Notes under the pieces: model-generated
The model's input: only the letters and a program-made list of their open reading frames with translations
What the model was told of the DNA's origin: nothing
Database searches by the model: none
Shown here: piece after piece, positions 1 to 7,277 of the stretch
Numbering within the stretch: position 1 is the stretch's first letter
How the letters are laid out: every line of letters starts with the position of its first letter
Program-made: the position numbers and the translations under genes
From: a bacterium
GTDB taxonomy: Bacteria > Fidelibacterota > Marinisomatia > Marinisomatales > JAHJCW01
DNA: 12,782 bases
Assembly (NCBI GenBank): GCA_018812885.1
Contig: JAHJCW010000068.1
Location: 1-12,782 of the forward strand
Direction of reading: 5' to 3'

Positions 1-53
1 AATTTCTTATCAGAAATTCGGGAACGCTTAACATATTTGTTTCTCATTGTCAT
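1..53 (-). CDS. N-terminus of a putative IS1595-family transposase, cut by the window edge
   Basis: Reading leftward from an ATG at 51-53 (a second in-frame ATG is at 45-47), the frame stays open to the window edge. It gives MTMRNKYVKRSRISDKK and then F or L. A start of the form M-x-x-KYVKRS-[RK]-IS-x-x-KF is, from memory, typical of IS1595/IS1016-type DDE transposases, where it precedes a helix-turn-helix segment. Only 17 full codons are visible, so no catalytic residue can be checked. The frame begins 45 bases past the stop of the SurA-like gene, which looks complete, so an element would have landed just behind the operon rather than inside it. One IS end would be expected around 54-98, but no inverted-repeat partner is in view. 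It could instead be an unrelated small protein or a chance frame. Confidence 0.45.
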   Translation of the reverse strand, partial: MTMRNKYVKRSRISDKK

Positions 54-98
54 ACAGTAACTTACAGCCTTTTATCTTTCGCGTTCTAGTCATGACCC

Positions 99-1400
99 TT
101 AATTTTTAATTGAAATATAGAATTTACCCCGTGCATTTTTAATAAACTCTTGATACCAATCCATTTTCTTTTTATTTAAGGCCATTGCTTCTATATCAAT
201 CCAGTGTGTTTTAAGATTGGGGTATCCACCTTCCTTGGCATCTTCGAGCCATAGTAAGTGATATCCTAAACTCGTCTTAACTGGTTGACTGCATTCATGG
301 AGCTCTAAATATTGTAAAACCTGACCAATCTCCGGAATGGCGAAATCATTTGGATTTATCCATCCTAAATCACCACCATTTTTGTTGGTTTGCTCATCAA
401 CCGAATGTCGCTCAGCTAGAGCGATAAAAGCATCAAGAGATTTTATCGAATCTTTAATTGTTGTGGCAAAAGCGTAAACTTTTTGTTCATCATCTTCTGA
501 AACTGGTGGTGTTATCAAAATATGCCGTACCCGTACTTTGTCGCCCTGTTTTTCTAACGGCTGTATAATATGATAACCGAAAGCTGTTTTAACCGGCTTG
601 CTGATCTCTGCAATATCAAGAGTGAAAGCAACTTCTTCAAACTCACTGACCAATGTGCCACGACGCGTAAAACCCAAATCACCACCACGGTTTTTAGAGC
701 CGGGGTCTTGTGAATATATTTTTGCTAATTCAGAAAAATCTGCACCTGCGTAAATTTCATTACGTAAGCTGTCTAACAAAGTAATGGTATTTTTTATACT
801 TTTTTCTCCCGGTTTGAGCGGTAATAGAATATGACGTAGTTTTATTTTTGATGGAAAAAAGGGCAAACTATCTTTGTAGGTATTAAAAAAACTCTCAACC
901 TCAGTTCTGTTTACAGAAATACCCTGTAATTTCATTTGTTGGAATTTATCGGCATATAATCTATCATGTATATCAAACCAATACTCTCTTTTGAAATCAC
1001 GCAATGGCTCACCAAGCATTTCTTCGGCTTTTTCTTCACTACCTGCCTGAGATAAGATATTATTCAACTGTGTTTCTAATGCGGCATCAACCTCTTTATC
1101 TTTTACGATAATGTTAGTGTCTTGCATTGCAAGTTGTAAAACAATTTTTTGATCGATCAATGATTGTAATACCTGAGCTTGTAATCGTTGATATAATTCC
1201 ATATCTTGATTTGGATTTATATTTTGTTGCATCGCAGTAACATTAATAATCTGTGCAAGTTCGCTCTTTAAAATTATATTATCTGCCACAATTGCGGCGA
1301 CACCGTCAATAACCGGTTTGTTGTTGTCAGATTGGCTAAAGCCTATATTAGGAAGAATCAGAAGGCCTAAAAAAATAAGAATTGGTTTTTGTGATTTCAT
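99..1400 (-). CDS. SurA-like periplasmic chaperone with two parvulin domains
   Basis: This is probably an exported peptidyl-prolyl cis-trans isomerase/chaperone that helps outer-membrane or periplasmic proteins fold. Of 433 residues, about 1-23 form a signal peptide: basic start, hydrophobic stretch 7-20, likely cleavage near GFS-QS. Residues about 30-175 are a SurA N-terminal-like helical region (VDGVAAIVADN-type start, here IDGVAAIVADN). Two parvulin domains follow. The first, about 186-282, has RHIL at 189-192, GGDLGF at 239-244 and FGYHII at 274-279. The second, about 289-386, has RHIL at 292-295, GGDLGW at 342-347 and LGYHLL at 378-383. Both keep the usual landmarks, so both may be folded and active. 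The ATG shares one base with the TAA of the upstream lipoprotein gene (TAATG), which implies coupled translation. No intrinsic terminator is visible after its stop. The family call is firm; strict orthology with E. coli SurA is not shown. Confidence 0.9.
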   Translation of the reverse strand: MKSQKPILIFLGLLILPNIGFSQSDNNKPVIDGVAAIVADNIILKSELAQIINVTAMQQNINPNQDMELYQRLQAQVLQSLIDQKIVLQLAMQDTNIIVKDKEVDAALETQLNNILSQAGSEEKAEEMLGEPLRDFKREYWFDIHDRLYADKFQQMKLQGISVNRTEVESFFNTYKDSLPFFPSKIKLRHILLPLKPGEKSIKNTITLLDSLRNEIYAGADFSELAKIYSQDPGSKNRGGDLGFTRRGTLVSEFEEVAFTLDIAEISKPVKTAFGYHIIQPLEKQGDKVRVRHILITPPVSEDDEQKVYAFATTIKDSIKSLDAFIALAERHSVDEQTNKNGGDLGWINPNDFAIPEIGQVLQYLELHECSQPVKTSLGYHLLWLEDAKEGGYPNLKTHWIDIEAMALNKKKMDWYQEFIKNARGKFYISIKN

Positions 1401-2194
1401 TAATCGTTCTCTAAATTTATTTTTACTGTGTAGTGATTTCTTAAGCTATCTAAAAACCGCATTGATCGGAGAGCTTTTTTTTGATTGAATAATCGCTGAT
1501 AAATTTCATCATATGCTTCGTCAATAGCAATTTGTGAACCAGCTTTGTATCGACCCAAAACCTCAATTACATGGTATCCGTAATCGGTTTTAACCGGGCC
1601 GATAATAATATTAGTTCTGTTATTTGAAAAAATATCTGAATCTAATTGTTCGATGAGATTGCCTCTTTCAACGGTTGTAACATCAACATCATAATTCGCT
1701 AAAAGTTCTTTTCTATCAAGGGAGTTATTTGTTTGTTTCAGAGCATCGGCTATGTGTTTAGCAACTGAGTCAGTTGTTATAAAAAAATGCATGATCTTGG
1801 CGCCGTCATTTTGATGCCTGAAAGAATCCCTGTTTTTATCATAATAGGTTTTAATCTCGGTGCTTTCGATTGATATTTGTGATGCAACATAATTATCCAT
1901 GAAAGTATTGCCAAACAAATCTTTCCGATAAACACTTACTTGTGAATTTAAAGTCACATCGCTTTCCAGTCCGCCTTGCTCTGCCGCAAGATAAAGCAAT
2001 TCTCTATCTACCCACGAGGCAACTGCATCATTAAGGGAATAGTTTTGATTAGGAACAGCGAGTTTTAGTCTTTCTGCGTCAGCAAGAGTAAGAACCGTGT
2101 TTTCTACTTTAGCGATAATAGGGCTGTCAATCCTAACCTCTTTCGCACAAGAGGTAAACATTAAAAGAATTATAAGTAGTAATAATTTTCTCAT
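1400..2194 (-). CDS. Parvulin-like lipoprotein (PpiC/SurA-type foldase)
   Basis: This 264-residue protein is probably a membrane-anchored folding factor facing the periplasm. Residues 1-15 are a basic start plus a Leu/Ile-rich core ending FTS-C16, a lipobox with F at the -3 position, so lipidation at C16 is likely. Residues 25-120 resemble the SurA-type N-terminal helical domain (AKVENTVLTLADAERLK, then helices ending FMDNYV). A reduced parvulin domain spans about 131-213: it keeps IMHFFIT at the start and the GPVKTDYGYHVIEV ending (199-212), but lacks the GGDLG loop present in its neighbour. It may therefore bind clients more than catalyse isomerisation. Its start lies 37 bases after the mfd stop and has no strong Shine-Dalgarno sequence. 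Its stop overlaps the SurA-like start. PrsA-like roles are possible; the exact function is unknown. Confidence 0.8.
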   Translation of the reverse strand: MRKLLLLIILLMFTSCAKEVRIDSPIIAKVENTVLTLADAERLKLAVPNQNYSLNDAVASWVDRELLYLAAEQGGLESDVTLNSQVSVYRKDLFGNTFMDNYVASQISIESTEIKTYYDKNRDSFRHQNDGAKIMHFFITTDSVAKHIADALKQTNNSLDRKELLANYDVDVTTVERGNLIEQLDSDIFSNNRTNIIIGPVKTDYGYHVIEVLGRYKAGSQIAIDEAYDEIYQRLFNQKKALRSMRFLDSLRNHYTVKINLEND

Positions 2195-2231
2195 AGATAC
2201 TTCAATTTAAACATCAAAGTTAGGAAAAGTT

Positions 2232-5200
2232 TCATTTAGAAAACAGCTCAACAAATAATTCCAGAGCTTTTAATGAATGATCAAGATTATCGGCTTTAAC
2301 AGAAATCGTAAAACCTACCTTAGACGGAGCAAATAGATAATTAAAATTGTTTAACGACATTTTTTCTTCAATAGTGGAAAGTAGTTCCTGCACTGATGAA
2401 AACGGTGAAAAATCCGCCAATTTTACTTTTAGGTCAAAACCAATTACCGAAACGTATGTTATGGCAGTTTCTGTTAGTCTCACGCGAAGTCGGGTAACAT
2501 AAATTAAATTTTTTGCAGATTCGGGCAGCTTACCAAACCTATCAAGCAATTCATCTTCAATATTGTTTACCGCATCTACATTACTTGCATTGGAAAGCTG
2601 TTGGTAAAAATACAATCTATCTTGTACAAGAGAGACATAACTACCATCTAATATAGAATTAAGCGGTATTGAAATCTTAGGTGGTTGAAATAGTTCATCA
2701 TTTTTACCTAATGATTCATCAACGGCCTCTTGTAAGAGCTTGCAATACATTTCAAATCCGACGGCAGCCATATTTCCGCTTTGCTTGTAACCAAAGAGAT
2801 TGCCAGCCCCGCGAATTTCGAGATCTTTGAGAGAAATGTCATAGCTGGAGCCCAACGAGGTAAAATGTTCGATTGCCTTTAACCGTTTATGTGCGCTTTC
2901 ACCGATAGTTTTACCGCGCGGTAACAATAAGTAACAATAAGCCTGCCGATAACTTCGCCCAACGCGTCCTCGAATTTGGTATAACTGCGAAAGTCCAAAA
3001 TTTTGTGCATTGTTAATAATAATTGTATTGGCATTTGCCACATCTAAACCGGATTCAATTATTGTTGTACATAGTAAAATATCAATATCACCTGCAAAAA
3101 ACGAAAGGACTGTACGTTCCAGATCTTTAGAATTCATTCTGCCATGCGCTACGCCTGTTAAATGATTAGGAAAAAGTTCTATTAGTTTTTTATAGATAAA
3201 AGGAATGGATAAAATGTCATTGTGTAAAAAATATATCTGTCCGCCACGCATAAGTTCATTATTTATAATACTATTGATATTATTCCAATTAAAATACTGT
3301 ACGAATGTTTTAATTGGGCGACGCGTTTTAGGCGGTGTACTAATCCGGCTTATATCTCGAATGCCAAGCAACGATTGTTGTAAGGTTCTAGGTATGGGAG
3401 TTGCAGTAAGCGTTAGTACATCAACAGTATCACGCAATTGGCGTAATCTTTCCTTATGTTTTACTCCGAACCGATGTTCTTCATCAATTATTAACAACCC
3501 TAAATCGGGAAAGTTAACATCTTGTGAAAGTAAACGGTGAGTGCCGATTACCAAATCGACCTTGCCAGTCAACATTTTTTCTAAAACTTCCTGTTGTTGT
3601 TTTTTTGTTTTAAACCGTGATAGCAACTCCACCTGTACCCCTAAAGGTCCTAATCTTCCCGTGGTCGATATAAAATGTTGGTCGGCCAGAATAGTCGTGG
3701 GTGTTAAAAAAAGAACCTTTTTACCGGAAACAATCGCCTTCAGGGCAGCCCTTAGGGCAACTTCTGTTTTTCCAAAACCAACATCGCCACAAATGAGCCT
3801 GTCAACAGGAAATTCCTTTTCCATATCTGATACAACTGCTTCTATGGCTGATTTTTGCCCGGGCGTTTCTTCGTATGGAAAGGATGTTTCAAGTTCGCGC
3901 ATGAAACCATTGTTATTATTATACTTAAACCTCCTTTTTCTGTTACGAGAAGAATATAAATTCACCAGATCCTTTACGATGGTTTTGGCAGAATCTTTTG
4001 CCGTTTGTTTTTGCCTGTTCCATTTTGGTCTATTTAATGTAGAGAGTGTGGGCTCTTTTTCCCCGGTAATAATCATTCTGTGTACGCGATTGAATTTGTC
4101 TACAGGAACGTATACATTGGCATTGTCTGCATACTCAATTTTAATGCATTCCTGGTTTACACTATCTTGGGTCACAATTGTATCTAGTCCGCGATATAAA
4201 CCGATACCAAAGTCTTGGTGTACGAGATAATCGCCCCAATCCAAATCTTCTAAAGAAGAAAATTCTTTTTGGGGAATTTCAGCAAAAGAATCAACTGTCC
4301 AGCGTGAGCGAAGGACTGGTTTTTGTCTGTTTAAGTCTGAAAGCGACAAACAACAAAGATTCATCTCTTTTGAATAAAAACTCTTTTCAAAGATGCCGTG
4401 TATCGTACTAAAGTTCTCAAGATTGTACTTTTTAAGAAGGGTTTTTGAGTTTAAACTATCAGAAAATAAAAATACACTATTAGGTTTTGTTTTGGTTAAT
4501 ATCGAAGCTAATGAAACGTTATTACTGGGAGCGCGCCTTTCTGAAATATTTATATTTTTACAATTCAGATTTATATCATTGCCATGGTCTTTATTGAAAT
4601 GTATGCTTAAAAATCCCGAATTCTCATAAAGTTGTATAAGGTTAAATGTATTTCCTAAAAACTTTATTAGAGAAATTTTGTCCGGAATAGAATTGTTTTT
4701 ACTTGGCGGTGGAAGGATTTCTATATGGTTTATATTTTTTATTGTGCGTTGCGAGCGCGGATTAAAAATACGTATGGAGTCTATTGTATTTCCAAAGAAC
4801 TCTATGCGCGTTGGATTAGCAGCATACAGTAAAAAAATATCTAAAATTCCACCGCGCGTAGAAAAGGTTTTAGGTGTTTCGGTATGGTCGGTTTGTTCAT
4901 AGGCCCAATCATTTAAAGCATTTAGTAAGTCCTGACGATTGGGGTCTTCATTAACCTTAAGAAAAAATGACTTTTCTTCCCTGGTTGCCTCATCTATTGA
5001 CAGCTCGTTAGCAGAGGCAGATGATGCAAATACTAAACCGGGAGTATTATTGCGAAAGAGATTGAACGCTTCGGATCTATAGCGTTCGTTTTCAAGATTA
5101 AATCCCGATATGCTCATTTCGTTAGGTGTTGTCTGGGGGAAGTAAGCCAATTTATCTGAAATCAAATTATAACATGCTAAATATATTTTTTCAGCTAATG

Positions 5201-5390
5201 CATCCGTATTAAAAATAACGAGAGCAGGCCCACCAAGCGAACTATTAATTGAAAGCAATATTAAACTTGCAGCCGAATGTGAGAGCCCGGAAAAAGTCCG
5301 ATTTGTATTAAGGATATCCTTATTAATGTTCAAATCATTTGCTATACGTGTCAGCAAACTGGACAAGGATGTTTCACGTGAAACATTCAT
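2232..5390 (-). CDS. mfd: Transcription-repair coupling factor Mfd
   Basis: Mfd is a DNA translocase that removes RNA polymerase stalled at lesions and recruits UvrA in nucleotide excision repair. The 1052 residues read in order as: a UvrB-homology module (about 40-225, with TRGGILDIF at 178-186), a variable linker, the RNA-polymerase interaction domain (about 378-445, with DYLVHQDFGIGLYRGL at 387-402), a RecG-like helicase core, and a C-terminal TRCF domain (about 900-1045). Core motifs are GDVGFGKTE at 535-543 (Walker A), DEEH at 636-639, TATP at 662-665, ESGLD at 779-783 and QIRGRVGR at 805-812. From memory E. coli Mfd is about 1148 residues. The shortening lies between the UvrB-like module and the RNA-polymerase interaction domain, not in the motor. 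The ATG overlaps the mnmG stop (ATGA). Codons 2-7 are made by a parS palindrome (NVSRET). Confidence 0.97.
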   Translation of the reverse strand: MNVSRETSLSSLLTRIANDLNINKDILNTNRTFSGLSHSAASLILLSINSSLGGPALVIFNTDALAEKIYLACYNLISDKLAYFPQTTPNEMSISGFNLENERYRSEAFNLFRNNTPGLVFASSASANELSIDEATREEKSFFLKVNEDPNRQDLLNALNDWAYEQTDHTETPKTFSTRGGILDIFLLYAANPTRIEFFGNTIDSIRIFNPRSQRTIKNINHIEILPPPSKNNSIPDKISLIKFLGNTFNLIQLYENSGFLSIHFNKDHGNDINLNCKNINISERRAPSNNVSLASILTKTKPNSVFLFSDSLNSKTLLKKYNLENFSTIHGIFEKSFYSKEMNLCCLSLSDLNRQKPVLRSRWTVDSFAEIPQKEFSSLEDLDWGDYLVHQDFGIGLYRGLDTIVTQDSVNQECIKIEYADNANVYVPVDKFNRVHRMIITGEKEPTLSTLNRPKWNRQKQTAKDSAKTIVKDLVNLYSSRNRKRRFKYNNNNGFMRELETSFPYEETPGQKSAIEAVVSDMEKEFPVDRLICGDVGFGKTEVALRAALKAIVSGKKVLFLTPTTILADQHFISTTGRLGPLGVQVELLSRFKTKKQQQEVLEKMLTGKVDLVIGTHRLLSQDVNFPDLGLLIIDEEHRFGVKHKERLRQLRDTVDVLTLTATPIPRTLQQSLLGIRDISRISTPPKTRRPIKTFVQYFNWNNINSIINNELMRGGQIYFLHNDILSIPFIYKKLIELFPNHLTGVAHGRMNSKDLERTVLSFFAGDIDILLCTTIIESGLDVANANTIIINNAQNFGLSQLYQIRGRVGRSYRQAYCYLLLPRGKTIGESAHKRLKAIEHFTSLGSSYDISLKDLEIRGAGNLFGYKQSGNMAAVGFEMYCKLLQEAVDESLGKNDELFQPPKISIPLNSILDGSYVSLVQDRLYFYQQLSNASNVDAVNNIEDELLDRFGKLPESAKNLIYVTRLRVRLTETAITYVSVIGFDLKVKLADFSPFSSVQELLSTIEEKMSLNNFNYLFAPSKVGFTISVKADNLDHSLKALELFVELFSK
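5370..5385. other. parS: parS centromere-like site, exact 16-bp palindrome
   Basis: TGTTTCACGTGAAACA is a perfect 16-base palindrome that fits the widely conserved chromosomal parS consensus (TGTTNCACGTGAAACA), the ParB/Spo0J binding site used in segregation of newly replicated origins. It lies about 5.5 kb from the DnaA boxes, within the origin-near zone where parS sites cluster. It is built into the first codons of mfd, where it encodes most of NVSRET. No parA or parB gene is in the window, so the partner protein must be encoded elsewhere. The match is directly visible; binding is inferred. Confidence 0.92.
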
Positions 5391-7270
5391 TTTGATTTAT
5401 AAAGCATGACGGACAATACACCGACATCGGCAGGAGTAACGCCCGAGACCCGTATTGCCTGACCAAGTGTTTCGGGTTTGACAAAATCAAGTTTTTCTCG
5501 AGCTTCGTTTGACAGACTATTAATTGAAAGATAATTAAAATCCCTTGGTATAGAAAGCTTGTCTTGGGATTTTAATCGTTCGATTTGTTCATATTGGCGA
5601 ACGATATAGCCGGCATATTTGATTATTGTCTCGGCTTCGGTGTGTATTTCGTCAATAATATGTTTGTCAAAATTAGAATGGTCATTATTTTCCGTGAAAC
5701 GCTTTGGCAAATGAGCAAGTTTAATGCCGGGCCTTTTTAAGATCTGTCTTGCGGGTTGAGAATGTTTAATAGTTGTTCCATTAATATCCGAGAGCGTACC
5801 GTTTATTTCATTAGGCGAAACGCATTTGTTCAGATTTTCTACAAGACGTTCCGTTGCTTGTAGCTTGTTGAAAAGAAAATCATAAAATTTGTCACTTATT
5901 AAACCATATTGCTTGGCTTTTTCAGCTAGACGCTGATCTGCGTTGGAGTAGCGCAACAGCAGGCGATGTTCTGCTCTTGATGTAAACATACGATAAGGTT
6001 CCATTGTGTCTTTAGTAATTAGATCATCTATTAAAACACCAATATAGGCTTCGTCTCGGCGAAGAGTAAGCGGTTTTTGCCTTAAAAAAAGCTTGGCGGC
6101 GTTAATGCCTGCAACCAGTCCTTGCCCCGAGGCCTCCTCATAGCCGGAAGTTCCATTAATTTGTCCGGCAAAATATAATCCATTTATAAATTTTGATTCA
6201 AGGGTGGCTTTTAATTGTGCCGGAGGAAAAAAATCATATTCTATTGCATAACCAGGTCGTAAAAATTCAGCTTTTTCTAATCCGGAAACTTGGCGTAACG
6301 CATTTAATTGCACATCTTCAGGAAGACTAGAAGCAAATCCGTTCACGTAGATTTGATCGGAATCGCGCCACTCTGGTTCTAAGAATAGCGTATGGGATTC
6401 GTGATGTGCAAAACGAAAAATTTTATCTTCTATTGAAGGACAATAGCGCGGACCTTTGCTAAATATATCTCCTGAAAATAATGGCGCACGTTCAATATCG
6501 TTATAAATAATCTCGTGACATAAAGAATTGGTCTTGGCTATATGACAAGGTATGTTAGGCGGATTAAAATTCTTTGTTCTATATGAAAACGGTACGGGGT
6601 TCTCGTCGCCTGCGACTGTATCTAATTTTTCCCAATTAACCGATTCCTTAAATAATCTTGGCGGAGTTCCGGTTTTAAGTCGCCCGCTTTTAATACCGCG
6701 CCTTGTCAGCGATTCCGTTATTCCGACTGAATTTGATTCGCCCATGCGCCCTGCCAGAATTTTTCGGTTTCCGATATGAATCAGGCCATTGAGAAATGTA
6801 CCACACGTTATAACAACGGTGTTGCTTGCAAGTCGTTCCCCGTTGCGCAGGATGACGCCGGACACCGAATAATTCTTGTCAATGATATCAACGACCTCGC
6901 CTCTTAGTAAAGTAAGATTTTCGGAGGTTTCTACTAAATGTAGAACATAGCTTTCATATACACGTTTGTCGGTTTGGGCGCGGGGTGACCACACAGAACG
7001 GCCTTTTGAGCGATTTAACAGCTTAAATTGCAATCCCGCAGCATCTGCGGCAAGGCCTACAATACCGCCAAGAACATCAATTTCACGTACAATTTGTCCC
7101 TTTGCCAGACCTCCAATTGCCGGATTGCATGACATACGGGCAATTGCGTATTTGTCTTGTGAAACGAGAGCAGTTTTAACACCAAGGCGGGCACTTGCCA
7201 GGGCAGCCTCTGCACCGGCATGACCGCCACCGACAACAATTACATCAAATTTATTGTCTGAAGGTTTCAC
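5387..7270 (-). CDS. mnmG: tRNA uridine-5-carboxymethylaminomethyl modification enzyme MnmG (GidA)
   Basis: MnmG is the FAD-dependent partner of MnmE. Together they install the (carboxymethyl)aminomethyl group at C5 of wobble U34 in certain tRNAs, in the cytoplasm. The 627 residues match the usual length. The FAD-binding glycine motif GGGHAGAEAA is at 14-23. The first family signature, GPRYCPSIEDKI, is at 273-284 with C277. The second, AGQINGTSGYEEASGQG, is at 368-384. The C-terminal helical domain that contacts MnmE and tRNA covers about 550-627. The start is a GTG at 7268-7270: it is the only plausible start, because an in-frame TAG lies six codons upstream. That GTG is part of a parS palindrome. 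No Shine-Dalgarno sequence is placed for it, so coupling to mnmE, which stops 7 bases upstream, is likely. Its stop overlaps the mfd start by 4 bases. Confidence 0.97.
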   Translation of the reverse strand: MKPSDNKFDVIVVGGGHAGAEAALASARLGVKTALVSQDKYAIARMSCNPAIGGLAKGQIVREIDVLGGIVGLAADAAGLQFKLLNRSKGRSVWSPRAQTDKRVYESYVLHLVETSENLTLLRGEVVDIIDKNYSVSGVILRNGERLASNTVVITCGTFLNGLIHIGNRKILAGRMGESNSVGITESLTRRGIKSGRLKTGTPPRLFKESVNWEKLDTVAGDENPVPFSYRTKNFNPPNIPCHIAKTNSLCHEIIYNDIERAPLFSGDIFSKGPRYCPSIEDKIFRFAHHESHTLFLEPEWRDSDQIYVNGFASSLPEDVQLNALRQVSGLEKAEFLRPGYAIEYDFFPPAQLKATLESKFINGLYFAGQINGTSGYEEASGQGLVAGINAAKLFLRQKPLTLRRDEAYIGVLIDDLITKDTMEPYRMFTSRAEHRLLLRYSNADQRLAEKAKQYGLISDKFYDFLFNKLQATERLVENLNKCVSPNEINGTLSDINGTTIKHSQPARQILKRPGIKLAHLPKRFTENNDHSNFDKHIIDEIHTEAETIIKYAGYIVRQYEQIERLKSQDKLSIPRDFNYLSINSLSNEAREKLDFVKPETLGQAIRVSGVTPADVGVLSVMLYKSK

Positions 7271-7277
7271 GTGAAAC
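7264..7277. other. parS: parS site, 14-bp core palindrome
   Basis: GTTTCACGTGAAAC is a perfect 14-base palindrome matching the inner positions of the ParB-binding consensus; only the two outermost bases (G and T) differ from the exact site near 5370. It lies in the 7-base mnmE-mnmG gap plus the first mnmG codons, and it supplies the mnmG GTG start codon. Read in the mnmG frame the region would give FHVKP, a string often seen where parS overlaps gene starts near origins. It is about 1.9 kb from the other site and about 3.6 kb from the DnaA boxes. Confidence 0.88.

Noticed and set aside
1..18. Inverted repeat AATTTC/GAAATT with a six-base loop at the left edge
   Set aside because: The stem is short and AT-only, has no T tract, and is explained by codons of the partial transposase-like frame.
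3205..4902. Several + strand open frames opposite mfd
   Set aside because: They are antisense shadows of a well-conserved gene, with no family resemblance.
5686..5701. Third parS-like sequence containing CCGTGAAACG
   Set aside because: Only 12 of 16 bases match and one half of the palindrome is broken; it lies within mnmG coding sequence.
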